Shown: one piece after another, positions 48,116 to 57,057 of the stretch
How the letters are laid out: the number at the start of each line of letters is the position of its first letter
How positions within the stretch are numbered: position 1 is the first letter of the stretch
NCBI RefSeq assembly: GCF_000969905.1
Contig: NZ_CP009520.1
Span: 3,286,001-3,350,000, forward strand
Direction: 5' to 3'
Source: Methanosarcina vacuolata Z-761
GTDB lineage: Archaea > Halobacteriota > Methanosarcinia > Methanosarcinales > Methanosarcinaceae
Length of the DNA stretch: 64,000 bases
Position numbers and translations under genes: made by a program
The notes under the pieces: model-generated
Database searches by the model: none
What the model was told of the DNA's origin: nothing
The model's input: only the letters and a program-made list of their open reading frames with translations

Positions 48116-49321
48116 TCATTCTTTATCTGAAGTCTCTTTTTCCGAGGCAGCTTTTTTGAAATCCTGTACTTTTCGATCTTCGGCTTCGATTTTGCCGGCT
48201 TCGATTTCTTCAGCCTCAAATTCTTCAGTCCCAAATTCTTCGACCTCAAATTCTTCAGCTTCGAAATTTTCGGCCTCAAATTTTTCAGCTTCAAAGTCTT
48301 CTTCCTGAAAAATATCCTCTTCAATATCCTCTTCAAAGCCTTCTTCCAGAGCTTCCTCAAGCTCCCCTTCCTCTACAGTACCTCTGCTAGTCCCGCTTTC
48401 TGTGCCTTCTATTATATCCTCTGTGTTTTTACCTGCCTGACGCTTAATTTCGCGGATTGTTTCATCAAGCTCCCTTTTAATTCCGTATTTTCGGAAAAAA
48501 TGAGTCAGGACATTTGAAACATCCCTTTCGAGAATTTCGTCGGCGTGAGGATGTTCAGGAGTGATATACTGAGGCCAGTCAATTAGCTGGACGCCATCTT
48601 CGGAAGCAAATATATTATACTCACTGAGGTCGGCGTGGATGACCCCCAGTGAATAGGTAATTTTTACCTGTTTAAGGATCTCATCGAGATACCATTCGGG
48701 GTCAATAAGTTTTGTTTTTGAAAGAAGACTGCCTTTTGCAAGCTCCATAACTATTGCATGCCTGTTGTGGTCAAAGGGCTTCGGGATTGAGACCTCTGGA
48801 TACAGAGTGGTCATGATGTTGTACTCCCGCTGGGCTGCAAGCCTGGCTGCATAGATCCAGGAAAAGTGTTCCCTTTCCCCAAGGTGCTCACGTACACGCT
48901 TTATTTGCTTGAAACTGGTCCTTCCTTCCCTGTGAAACTTGATTACAACAGGAACAGGTTCCCCAATTGCGAGCTCAGGTGGGAGGATTGCTTCATAGAT
49001 AACCGATTCCTTTCCTACCCCGACTTCGTCCCCTATTGCACTGATACTCTTTCGCTTGACAAATGCATTAAGGGCAAGAACATCGTATCCTTCAAAATAA
49101 ATCTGAAAACCCTCGTAAGGCTGGGTGTTCCTGACTACAAGCTTATTTTTCACAAGTTTTTTTAGCTTGTATTCAAGCTTCTCAAAAGGCAGCCTGGTGT
49201 ATTTATTCAGTTCTTCCATTGGCACCCATTCAAAATGCTTCATTCCGGTCTCAATGCCAGTCAGGATTCTGAAATCCTTTGAGTTAAGATCTTTAAAAAC
49301 CCTCAGCGCTTCGTCGATCAT
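48116..49321 (-). CDS. rio2: Rio2 atypical protein kinase with an acidic repeat tail
   Basis: The 401 residues start with the Rio2 winged-helix domain (KDFRILTGIETGMKHFEWVP, YTRLPFEKLEYKLKKL). The kinase follows: GVGKESVIYEA nucleotide loop, VIKFHREG lysine, GVIHADLSEYNIF catalytic Asp and LIDWPQYI metal site. Rio2 acts in 40S/30S ribosomal subunit maturation. From about residue 318 the chain becomes almost pure Glu with pentapeptides like FEAEE/FEVEE repeated about nine times, ending in a mixed charged stretch. A TTTAAATA TATA-like box lies about 28 bases upstream of the ATG (49347-49354). Confidence 0.92.
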   Translation of the reverse strand: MIDEALRVFKDLNSKDFRILTGIETGMKHFEWVPMEELNKYTRLPFEKLEYKLKKLVKNKLVVRNTQPYEGFQIYFEGYDVLALNAFVKRKSISAIGDEVGVGKESVIYEAILPPELAIGEPVPVVIKFHREGRTSFKQIKRVREHLGEREHFSWIYAARLAAQREYNIMTTLYPEVSIPKPFDHNRHAIVMELAKGSLLSKTKLIDPEWYLDEILKQVKITYSLGVIHADLSEYNIFASEDGVQLIDWPQYITPEHPHADEILERDVSNVLTHFFRKYGIKRELDETIREIKRQAGKNTEDIIEGTESGTSRGTVEEGELEEALEEGFEEDIEEDIFQEEDFEAEKFEAENFEAEEFEVEEFGTEEFEAEEIEAGKIEAEDRKVQDFKKAASEKETSDKE

Positions 49322-49406
49322 CTTGATACTAGATATAGTCCTCGATATTTAAATAATAGGTATCATGAACCCAGTTTCGATGCTAGAGTTGTGCCAGCCG
49401 AGTGTT

Positions 49407-49532
49407 CATCCTCTAACTTATCCTCATCCTCTAACTTATCCTCATCCTCTAACTTATCCTCATCCTCTAACTTATCCTCATCCTCTAACTTATCCTCATC
49501 CTCTAACTTATCCTCATCCTCTAATTTTTCCT
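49407..49532. repeat. 18-bp tandem repeat, seven copies, upstream of rio2
   Basis: The unit CATCCTCTAACTTATCCT is perfect in six copies, with a changed last copy. It starts about 55 bp upstream of the rio2 TATA-like box. An open plus-strand frame through it (HPLTYP repeats) is an artefact of the 18-bp period. Confidence 0.95.
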
Positions 49533-49787
49533 CCAACCTTCATATCTGGAAGATAAGCACACGCTCTTACCGGTCTTTAAAGAGCAGGACGAGAAAAGGG
49601 CTTTCTACCAATTATTTTGCCCATGGATTGAAATAAAACAAAATAGCAATTTTAGAAGAGTATATAAGGGAGTTAATAAGAGATATTAGAGAAATGTGGG
49701 GGACTCAAGAGAGAACCTCGACATTGAAAAACGTTTATCTTTTATCTAGGAGCTTGAAAAACTATAAAAATTATTTTTGAAGGAACC

Positions 49788-50000
49788 ATGGATAAAAAAA
49801 CTGTCTTAGATAAAATAGATGAGTTATCGTTAATTTATGAAAATGGGGTTTTATCGCATCCCTACTGGTATATCCCGCCGAATAAAAGGTATTTAATTGC
49901 GATCCATGACGAACTATTTAAAGGAAAGTCAGAACTTAAACTGACATTAAATGAGGTCGCAGCCTTATTATTGACCCACAACTTAATTGAATTAGATTAA
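49788..50000 (+). CDS. Small hypothetical protein, 70 residues
   Basis: GAAGGA precedes the ATG. The product (KIDELSLIYENGVLSHPYWY, then NEVAALLLTHNLIELD) is soluble, acidic and probably helical, with no recognised family. Real coding is supported by the ribosome-binding site and normal composition only. Confidence 0.5.
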   Translation: MDKKTVLDKIDELSLIYENGVLSHPYWYIPPNKRYLIAIHDELFKGKSELKLTLNEVAALLLTHNLIELD

Positions 50001-50318
50001 GTACAGGAAAATTTAGTTAGTAAGAGCCACTAAAACCAGGAATCGAAGGCGTATACTCCACACATCTGACCAGAAACATATACCTGAACCCATTTACAAT
50101 TGCAAAGACTATTGCTTGGGATAAGGACAGGCTTAGGATATCCGGCATGAAGGTCTTGATTATCAGAGGACCAGATGCACAATAAAAATGAGAAATTGAA
50201 AAGCTAAACAAAGTTACACACAAGCAAGTTGTCAATATTAAATGTTTTTTTACTCCATAATAGTGAATTCCAAAAAAGGATTGTCAACCATTATGGAGCT
50301 AACCCTGTTTGAAATCAT
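50001..50318. other. Intergenic region with a coding-like fragment
   Basis: The plus strand 50024-50185 is open without a start and reads like the end of a protein (GIEGVYSTHLTRNIYLNPF, then ISGMKVLIIRGPDAQ and a stop). I do not recognise its parent. It may be a gene relic. Confidence 0.35.
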
Positions 50319-50717
50319 TCACTTTGAAGAAGCAAGAGGCACTTGTTTGCTCATCACTTTCAGCTTTTTGATTGCTGATATGGTTGCTTGAGATTCTTTG
50401 TAAATCCGGTCTTCGTAAAAACTTATGATCTCTTCAACCGGGACAGCAAGAGAATAGATTTTCATCGGCCGCCCTTTTCCAGGCTTTTTTTCCGAGCGCA
50501 TATTAACCCAGGAATGATTGCACATTAACCTCATTGCAAGACTTACTTCGGGTTGCCTTAATCCGGTGCTGATTTCAATTTCCCGGGATGAAGCTTCGTC
50601 TACATTCATAAGATATGCCATGGTTGTAGCGGCATTTCGTGACATTCCAAGATTATTTAATGCTTTAATAAAAACATAGTCATTTTCGTCCAAAACTTTT
50701 ACTTCAGAGTCTTTCAT
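50319..50717 (-). CDS. Winged-helix transcriptional regulator
   Basis: The 132 residues are a small helix-turn-helix protein: NAATTMAYLMNVDEASSREIE leads to the recognition region TGLRQPEVSLAMRLM, then a basic wing KKPGKGRPMKIYSL, and a C-terminal helix that probably dimerises. The layout is ArsR/MarR-like and is common in Methanosarcina. Ligand and targets are unknown. AGGAGGGT precedes the ATG. It has no close neighbour it would obviously control other than itself. Confidence 0.82.
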   Translation of the reverse strand: MKDSEVKVLDENDYVFIKALNNLGMSRNAATTMAYLMNVDEASSREIEISTGLRQPEVSLAMRLMCNHSWVNMRSEKKPGKGRPMKIYSLAVPVEEIISFYEDRIYKESQATISAIKKLKVMSKQVPLASSK

Positions 50718-51511
50718 GATACCCTCCTGATATTTCGAGTTTATGAATAGTTTGTCAGCTATATCTTTTACAATTACTTTAAAAATTAGATAATAACTTA
50801 TAAACAGTTTTAAAATATATACATTTGCACGAAAATAGTATCTTCATTGGTCATCGGTTAAGGTTTAAAATGTCATTCTTGCCACTGATTTAATAGTACT
50901 TAAATATATTCAATTTATTCAATGATGTTCCAGTCTCCCCTACTCTTGAAAACACGACCGGGAATATTTTCCCTTAAATTCGGCAGGTCGATATTCCACT
51001 TTTGATGATTTTTTAATAGGCGGGTTTTGGAATGATGATCCCTTATTGTGTGCAGTTTTAAGGTTTACATATGATCCAAACATAATCTCTCATACTAGAA
51101 ATTCAATGGAAAAATGATTCAGTGTACATATAGTAGTAGAAAGTAGTAGAAAATAGTGGAAAGTAGTAGAAAATAGTGGAAAGTAATAGAAAAATAGTAG
51201 AAAGTAATAGAGAGTAATAAAAAGTAGTAGAGAAGACATTTTATACGACCTTTTAATATTTCAGCTGGTATCCAAGTGTATATAACTTCTCTCAAATACG
51301 ATTATTTAGAAAGCTTTAAGCTTCGAAAATACATATTTTTAATTGCTGTTTGAGGTACTGTCCCTGGAAAATCAGGATTGAAGTATCCTGGGCTGAGTTC
51401 AGGAAGATATGTCTGCATTTTTATTAATGTCATAATTGTTGCGATCATCAAATCTAAAGCCCAGTGTGACGGAGTGAATTGCCCCACTTATCGTACAAAG
51501 GAGTTACAATC
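50718..51511. other. Intergenic region with repeats
   Basis: The 21-bp sequence at 50843-50863 is shared with 27137-27157. An irregular purine-rich repeat of AGTAGTAGAAAATAGTGGAA runs from about 51128 to 51235. No gene is recognised. Confidence 0.5.
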
Positions 51512-51805
51512 ATGCGTGACAAGAAACTGATCCGAGTACTTGCAGAGTATCTTGCAAAATGCACAGAAATCCACGCAAGGAACGAATCGATACCACCAGA
51601 GATCCTGGAGAAGTTCATGATCGATATCGTAAGCTGCCTGGAAGTAGGGGGAGTTGGCGATGTCGGAAAAGAGCTGGTCCCACTCAAAAAAGCACGTGCA
51701 ACTATCAGGCTTGCAAGGCGCGAGTTTGAGTGGCAGTGCGACAATATAGACAACCCTGAAGACTGGGAAACCTGCCTGCGGAATGCAGTATCAGGAAATG
51801 TATAA
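51512..51805 (+). CDS. Small hypothetical protein, 97 residues
   Basis: The ATG at 51512 is chosen because AAAGGAG lies eight bases upstream; the longer in-frame start at 51479 has no such site. The product is helical and soluble (RDKKLIRVLAEYLAKCTEIH, IVSCLEVGGVGDVGKELVP, LARREFEWQCDNIDNPEDWE) with four cysteines. I do not recognise a family. GC content and codon use are those of a normal gene. Confidence 0.7.
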   Translation: MRDKKLIRVLAEYLAKCTEIHARNESIPPEILEKFMIDIVSCLEVGGVGDVGKELVPLKKARATIRLARREFEWQCDNIDNPEDWETCLRNAVSGNV

Positions 51806-52340
51806 TTTTTAAAGTTCTCCCCGAACTCCGTGGAATTTCGGGAATATTTCAGGCTTTAGCCCCTGCAAAACGAGGATTTAAAGGATCTTCACATCTCTCC
51901 GGGAACTGGCTCAGCTTAAACTCTGTAGGTTGTTTAGCAGGCATTCATGCGTTTAAAATTGTACCTGTTAACAACACGGGTCAAAATACAGGTCAAAAAC
52001 AGAGTCGAAAACAGGGATCAAAGACAATCCTTGAGATCCGCTAATTATGAAAAGCTGGGATAATCTAAATAACAAGAGGTTGAAACCGGATAATTATAAA
52101 AAAGCTACAAAAATAATGTAGTGGAAGTCGTTTCCTGTGATGTAGTAATCAAGAGGAAGGCTCTCAAATCCTATCAAACAAGTAAGCGTTCGCATTTTTC
52201 AGATTTGGCTAAAGACCCCCACTAATTTTTAGCCTTGAACTTTTCATTAGTACTGGTTTCTTACTTTAAGGTACTTATTTGCCTCAGAAACTATCAGACT
52301 TATGCAATTGAACTGGGAAACAGTATTATGAAACTTCAAT
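51806..52340. other. Intergenic region, nothing recognised
   Basis: Short direct repeats such as GGTCAAAATACAGGTCAAAA occur near 51978. There is no RNA or gene signal that I can support. Confidence 0.45.
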
Positions 52341-52628
52341 CAGTTTCAATCATAATCAGTTTCAATCATAATCAGTTTCAATCATAATCAGTTTCAATCA
52401 TAATCAGTTTCAATCATAATCAGTTTCAATCATAATCAGTTTCAATCATAATCAGTTTCAATCATAATTAGTTTCAATCATAATCAGTTTCAATCATAAT
52501 CAGTTTCAATCATAATCAGTTTCAATCATAATCAGTTTCAATCATAATCAGTTTCAATCATAATTAGTTTCAATCATAATTAGTTTCAATCATAATTAGT
52601 TTCAATCATAATCAGTTTCAATCATAAC
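52341..52628. repeat. 16-bp minisatellite, 18 copies
   Basis: The unit CAGTTTCAATCATAAT runs without spacers; four copies begin with T instead of C, and the last ends in AAC. It lies just past the end of the PGxWKG repeat gene. With no spacers it is not a CRISPR array. Confidence 0.97.
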
Positions 52629-52694
52629 CAGTTTAATTATTATGTATATTACAGGCCTGCCAGTATTTTATTATTCTGTTCAGGTGCTAACCCC

Positions 52695-53729
52695 TCAGAT
52701 TCCAGTTCTCTCTTTCCAGGATCCGGGTACATAGCGAGGCTTGTAGCTAAACTTCTCACTTCTCTTAGGAGCTTCTTTTGTTCCTTTCCAGAATCCAGGC
52801 TCATAACGAGGTCTGTAGCTATCCTTTTTTGCATGTCCTTTCCATAACCCGGGAATGTAACGCTGTTTGTATCTCATCTTCCCGATTTTCGGATTCTGTG
52901 TTGTTCCTTTCCAGGAGCCAGGAATATAACGCGGTTTGTGATCAAATTTCTTCATTTCTGGAGTTTCTATGGTTCCTTTCCAGAATCCGGGAATGTAACG
53001 CTGTTTGTATCTCGTCTTCCCTATTTTCGGATTCTTTGTTGTCCCTTTCCAGGAGCCAGGAATATAACGCGGCTTGTGGTCAAATTTCTTCATTTCTGGA
53101 GTTTCTATGGTTCCTTTCCAGAATCCGGGAATGTAACGCTGTTTGTATCTGATCGTACTTATTTTAGGGTTCTCTTTTGTTCCTTTCCAGAATCCAGGTA
53201 CGTATTTTGGCTTGTGAATGAATTTATCTGCTTTTGGGGCATCTGAATTTCCTCTCCAGAACCCGGGAATGTAGCGCTGCCTGTACCTGAGACTCCCTAT
53301 TTTCGGATTCATTTTTGTTCCTTTCCAGAAACCGGGAATATAACGCGGCTTATGATCACCTTTTTTTGTTATTGGAGTCTCTTCAGTCCCTTTCCAGAGA
53401 CCTGGAATGTAACGCTGTTTATACTTAATTTTCTCCATCTTTGGATTCTCTTTTGCCGCTTTCCATAATCCGGGTATGTATTTCGGCTTATACCCGAGCT
53501 TCTTTACCCTTGAAGTCTCTACGGATTCCTTCCATAATCCGGGTACATAACGCTGCCTGTACTTGATCTTACTGATTTGCGGATTTATTTTTGTCCCTTT
53601 CCAGGAGCCTGGGACATAATGGGATCTGGAGCTAGACTTCTCATTCATTCCTTGATTCTTTTTTACTTCGGTTTTCACTTTTTTAATTTTTATTCCAGCT
53701 TCTTTGTTTAGTTCATGTTCCTTATGCAT
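52695..53729 (-). CDS. Basic Trp-rich repeat protein with 13-14 copies of a 23-residue PGxWKG unit
   Basis: The 344 residues begin with a charged leader (about 1-36, many Lys and Glu, no signal peptide). The rest is thirteen units plus a partial one, each (Y)(I/V)PG(F/S/L)WKGT, a variable ENPK-like part, and a basic end. Ends alternate between type A (YKQR/YRQR) and type B (HKPR/YKPR), so the true period is 46 residues. One unit near the C-terminus is five residues short. The protein is strongly basic and has one Trp per unit at the same place. GAGG precedes the ATG. It resembles no family I know. A nucleic-acid- or wall-binding scaffold is possible (inference). Confidence 0.85.
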   Translation of the reverse strand: MHKEHELNKEAGIKIKKVKTEVKKNQGMNEKSSSRSHYVPGSWKGTKINPQISKIKYRQRYVPGLWKESVETSRVKKLGYKPKYIPGLWKAAKENPKMEKIKYKQRYIPGLWKGTEETPITKKGDHKPRYIPGFWKGTKMNPKIGSLRYRQRYIPGFWRGNSDAPKADKFIHKPKYVPGFWKGTKENPKISTIRYKQRYIPGFWKGTIETPEMKKFDHKPRYIPGSWKGTTKNPKIGKTRYKQRYIPGFWKGTIETPEMKKFDHKPRYIPGSWKGTTQNPKIGKMRYKQRYIPGLWKGHAKKDSYRPRYEPGFWKGTKEAPKRSEKFSYKPRYVPGSWKERTGI

Positions 53730-54290
53730 GTCACTAGCCTCTTTATTTAGTTAATATAGTTTAACTGCGAAATTAGCACATTAGCGCATAAAACATTAAA
53801 CTCGTTAGATAATACACCGCTAACATATAAATAAATATTTAACAGTTTACTAGTGGGTGTTTAAATTCCTTTGAATAGTAGGCCGGTGTTTTTACAGGGT
53901 TCCGCTCTGACTCAACCGTAACTCTGAACGTCTCCACTAATTGTTCTATGATAGAGCGCCACACTTTTACAAAAAAATAAAATGTATTGATAAGTGCCGA
54001 CGATTTGTATTCTATATCTAAAAAACAAATATGTTTATTGAAAAAATATAAAAAAGTAGTGTCTCGAGTAGTGTCTCGTAGTCCTAACTTATATATTGAA
54101 ATTCTGAGTTGAAATTCTGAAAGGGATTTCACTCCTTTTTTATAAACAGCTTTGATCTTGTTTTTCAGGTAGATGGTAAGCTACTGATATCACAGGTCAG
54201 GCAATTCTACCTATAAATATGATTGCTTCGTTTTCAGATTTTTGTTTATGATATTTCCTGCCAGTAAGGAAGATCAGGAGAAAACAATTT
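53730..54290. other. Intergenic region, no confident gene
   Basis: A minus-strand frame at 53839-54132 ends with RSIIEQLVETFRVTVESERN, slightly transposase-like, but has no ribosome-binding site and no domain. The promoter of the PGxWKG gene should lie near 53750-53800. Confidence 0.4.
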
Positions 54291-54291
54291 T

Positions 54292-54396
54292 TTCTAAGCT
54301 CATTTTTCCTCTAAGCTCATTTTTGTTCTCTAAGCTCATTTTTCCTCTAAGCTCATTTTTGTTCTCTAAGCTCATTTTTGTTCTCTAAGCTCATTT
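54292..54396. repeat. 17-19-bp tandem repeat that begins inside the next gene
   Basis: About six units of TCTAAGCTCATTTTTCC or TCTAAGCTCATTTTTGTTC. The right-hand unit encodes the last codons (ANELREQK) of the minus-strand gene ending at 54372, and the rest lie beyond its stop. Confidence 0.9.
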
Positions 54397-54782
54397 GCTC
54401 TCTGTTCTGCTTCTTCTTTTGTCTGGAAAATCTCATTAACGCAGTTACATTTTCTAATGTTGTGGTCGCAGTGATAAATAATATACAGAATGTCAGACAG
54501 GCTGTCAGTGGGTACATAACTTAACTCGGATATTCCTCTGCCGACACGGGTATAACTTTGCCCGTCAATCTCGAGTTCTCCTGCATCTTTCATCGGATCA
54601 TATCCAAAAAACACCTCGCTGTCCAGTGCTGCCTGCCATTCTTCTACGAAATATTCAGGCTGGCCCTCAATGTAATCTTTCTCACAGTCCGAAGTGCCGG
54701 AACTTTTTATATATTCAAACATATTTTCATATATGTCTACAGGTTTTACTTTTCCGTAATACAGGATGTTTATGTTTCTCAT
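54372..54782 (-). CDS. Hypothetical protein, 136 residues
   Basis: A soluble acidic protein: KPVDIYENMFEYIKSSGTSD, FFGYDPMKDAGELEIDGQSY, and near the C-terminus HCDHNIRKCNCVNEIF, a His/Cys cluster that could bind a metal. GGGAG lies 12 bases before the ATG. No family is recognised. Its last eight residues come from a tandem-repeat unit that expanded downstream, so the C-terminus may vary between strains. Confidence 0.7.
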   Translation of the reverse strand: MRNINILYYGKVKPVDIYENMFEYIKSSGTSDCEKDYIEGQPEYFVEEWQAALDSEVFFGYDPMKDAGELEIDGQSYTRVGRGISELSYVPTDSLSDILYIIYHCDHNIRKCNCVNEIFQTKEEAEQRANELREQK

Positions 54783-54911
54783 TTTCGTTTCATCTCCCTT
54801 TCGAATTCGTATTAATCTTTACGCACTTTAAAGTATTAAAGGAAAAAGCTAAAGAAAAAAACTGATTCTTCCTTCAGTTTAAAAAGTTTAAATAAAGCAT
54901 GTGTAAAATAA

Positions 54912-55249
54912 TTATATTGAAACGTTACTTCTTTTTTTCTCAATATCATGATTTTGTCTTTTTACCATCCTGTACGCATCTACTACTGCAAATATCCAGG
55001 CGCCGACAAACGTAACAAATCCAATTAAAAGAGCCATCAAACATAAGCTAATTCCCAATGCAGCAAGTACTGCAAATCCTCGAAGAGGATCACCTGCGTA
55101 AACCTGGCCGAGCCCTGAAACTACGCAGGATAATAGCGCTGCGATTGGAGGGCTTTTTTCCTATTTTTTTCTCTGTGCCACAATCAGGACCGATTTTAAC
55201 TTCCTGATGAACCTCTGCATCGCATATTCTGCAACATTTTTTTCTCCAT
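54912..55249 (-). pseudogene. Frameshifted zinc-ribbon plus TM2-like membrane protein
   Basis: GGAG precedes an ATG at 55249. After MEKK, the frame reads CCRICDAEVHQEVKIGPDCG, a zinc ribbon, only after one base in an A7 run is dropped. A second shift near 55160 is needed to reach SPPIAALLSCVVSGLGQVYA, GFAVLAALGISLCLMALLIG and VGAWIFAVVDAYRMVKRQN, two helices like the TM2 family, ending at a TAA at 54912. The intact form would be about 113 residues. Two indels in homopolymers could also be sequencing errors. Confidence 0.78.
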
Positions 55250-55411
55250 TATACTACTCCGTTAAAACCGTATATCTTTAATTAGCATGTTGCTAAAATA
55301 TACTCCCAGCCATTTACATTTTTGGATTCTTTTCAAGCCAGGTGCACAGTTTAAACCATAAAAGTTCGATAATTTGTAGTAATTCACTTCTTCAGTTCTT
55401 TCGTGTATTTC

Positions 55412-55912
55412 TCACTTCTTCCTGTACTCTCTGACAAATTCCACATATTCGGCAGCATTTTCTGCTATGGCTTCAATCTCAGATTTCTCAATTTCCCTTT
55501 TAACCTTTCCCGGAACTCCGATTATCAGGCTGTTCTCAGGAAATTTCTTCCCTTCAGGAATCAGCGCGTTTGCACCTACAATAGAATTTTTTCCTATTTC
55601 AGCCCCGTTCAATACTGTAGAATTCATCCCTATAAGCACATTGCTTTCTACTCTGCATCCGTGAAGCACAGCTCCGTGTCCCACACTTACATCATTTCCT
55701 ATCTGAACTCCATTCTCGGGGTTTGCATGAATAACCACATTATCCTGGATACTCGTCCGGCTCCCGATTTTTATCTTATTTCTGTCCCCGCGAAGCACGG
55801 CATTAAACCATACACTTGAATAATACCCTATTTCAATATCCCCGATAACGTCTGCAGAATCCGCAATAAAAGCCGTCTCTGAAATTTTCGGGCTTTTACC
55901 TTTAAAATTCAT
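55412..55912 (-). CDS. Gamma-carbonic-anhydrase-like hexapeptide-repeat protein
   Basis: The 166 residues form a left-handed beta-helix with hexapeptide repeats (ADVIGDIEIG, VWFNAVLRGDRNKIKIGSRTS, IGMNSTVLNGAEIGKNSIVG) and a C-terminal helix. The three zinc histidines are in place: VVIHANPENG and VGHGAVLHGC. The sequence is closer to the small YrdA/CamH-type relatives than to the longer exported Cam of Methanosarcina, as it lacks a signal peptide. Some such proteins hydrate CO2; others have no proven activity. Confidence 0.88.
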   Translation of the reverse strand: MNFKGKSPKISETAFIADSADVIGDIEIGYYSSVWFNAVLRGDRNKIKIGSRTSIQDNVVIHANPENGVQIGNDVSVGHGAVLHGCRVESNVLIGMNSTVLNGAEIGKNSIVGANALIPEGKKFPENSLIIGVPGKVKREIEKSEIEAIAENAAEYVEFVREYRKK

Positions 55913-56236
55913 TATTATGAATATCCCTCCGCCTTTCCAAATTCAGTTTTTTTTAGTAGAATAAATTATATCCTTTTCCAATTTCAATTCATGTCATACA
56001 GGAAACTTTGCTCTTCATAAACCTCAAAAGTTTCATTCAGGCTTTTTATAACCAAAATTGCCGTAGATAACAATCATATCTTCGCCTTATATTTTATAAA
56101 AATCAGAAAACAGAAAAATTAAGTGGAAATTACTTTGTTTCAGAATAAGACTCTCTTCTTTTTCTCAATAATTACACTTCTTTAAGACATCTTGCTTTTG
56201 GGATTGTCTCAAAAGTGAATTTTACTAAATTCTTAT
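55913..56236. other. Intergenic region with an isolated IS-end relic
   Basis: GCTTTTGGGATTGTCTC at 56194-56210 matches the IS5-like terminal repeat at 32531-32547 at 15 of 17 positions. No second end or transposase is seen nearby. Confidence 0.5.
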
Positions 56237-56584
56237 TTAAATTGCATAACGATAAATAAGGTATGCAATCACCAGGATTGCCAGAACAGAACGGAAATTA
56301 TGCCCGGATTCCGGGTGTATACTGCTTCTATTTTCAGGATTTTTTGGCTGAAGTAAATGATCTATTATCGAAGATATTGAAGGATCTGTCAACTGCTCTT
56401 TTCTCCTGTATCTGACCATGAGTGCGAAATGAATTAATGTTATAATAAAGGCCAGGATAAAAGTTGCAATACCTTCTACTGATATGTATCCTGCAATATT
56501 CAGGGCTCCCACGACCAAAAATGATGCAAAATATACTGCAACTGAGCGCCATAGTTCCTGTTCCACAATTGGGTCTCGGTTCAT
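56237..56584 (-). CDS. Hypothetical small membrane protein
   Basis: The 115 residues have helices near 12-32 (VAVYFASFLVVGALNIAGYI), 36-56 (GIATFILAFIITLIHFALMV) and 97-114 (VLAILVIAYLIYRYAI), with a basic loop YRRKEQ after the second and a polar stretch between. No family is known. The ATG lies at 56584; the sequence GGAAGCCG ten bases upstream could serve as a weak ribosome-binding site. Confidence 0.65.
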   Translation of the reverse strand: MNRDPIVEQELWRSVAVYFASFLVVGALNIAGYISVEGIATFILAFIITLIHFALMVRYRRKEQLTDPSISSIIDHLLQPKNPENRSSIHPESGHNFRSVLAILVIAYLIYRYAI

Positions 56585-57057
56585 ATTTCGGCTTCCTTTC
56601 TATTTTCAGTAACTTTCCTGCTCGATAGATTTACCTGGGATACTTCTATAAATTGTTTTTTTTCTCTGACTGCCTTATTCTAAAACCTTTTCAACTTATT
56701 TTATCATTATACTACAAATTTCTATAAGGTAATTTACTTTTAAACATTATTTGATACTAGTGGCTGAGAGATATATAAAAATGTAAACTGAAAATATAGA
56801 CTGAAAAGACACTGAGAAAGAGAAAACGAAAAATAGAGATTGAGAAAGAGAGTATGAAAAATAGATACTCAGAACAAGAAAATGAAAAGATAAAGTGAAG
56901 TAAAAAATGAGACAAAAATGTAACACAAAAGGAAAAGGAAAAGGAAAAGGAAAAATAAAAAATGAGTCCAATTAAACGAGAGGAAACGATTGTACGTCAA
57001 AACTCAATTCCAATAGTATCTTATCATAAATCAATCTCGGATAGTGCCTGATGATTT
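56585..57057. other. Purine-rich low-complexity intergenic region
   Basis: Loose GAGAAAGAGAAAACGAAAAATAG-like units and a (GGAAAA)n run (56929-56958) fill the region after hypE. No gene is seen. Confidence 0.5.

Noticed and set aside
49365-49636. Plus-strand frames with HPLTYP or SSSNL repeats
   Set aside because: They arise from an 18-bp repeat whose length is a multiple of three; no ribosome-binding site.
50017-50235. Minus-strand 72-codon frame between the 70-residue gene and the regulator
   Set aside because: The opposite strand reads more like protein over the same bases, and neither has a start signal.
52324-52640. Possible CRISPR array
   Set aside because: The 16-bp units are directly abutting with no spacers, and no cas genes are nearby; it is a minisatellite.
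53839-54132. Minus-strand 97-codon frame as a transposase fragment
   Set aside because: Only a weak impression from its last 40 residues; no ribosome-binding site, terminal repeats or catalytic motif.
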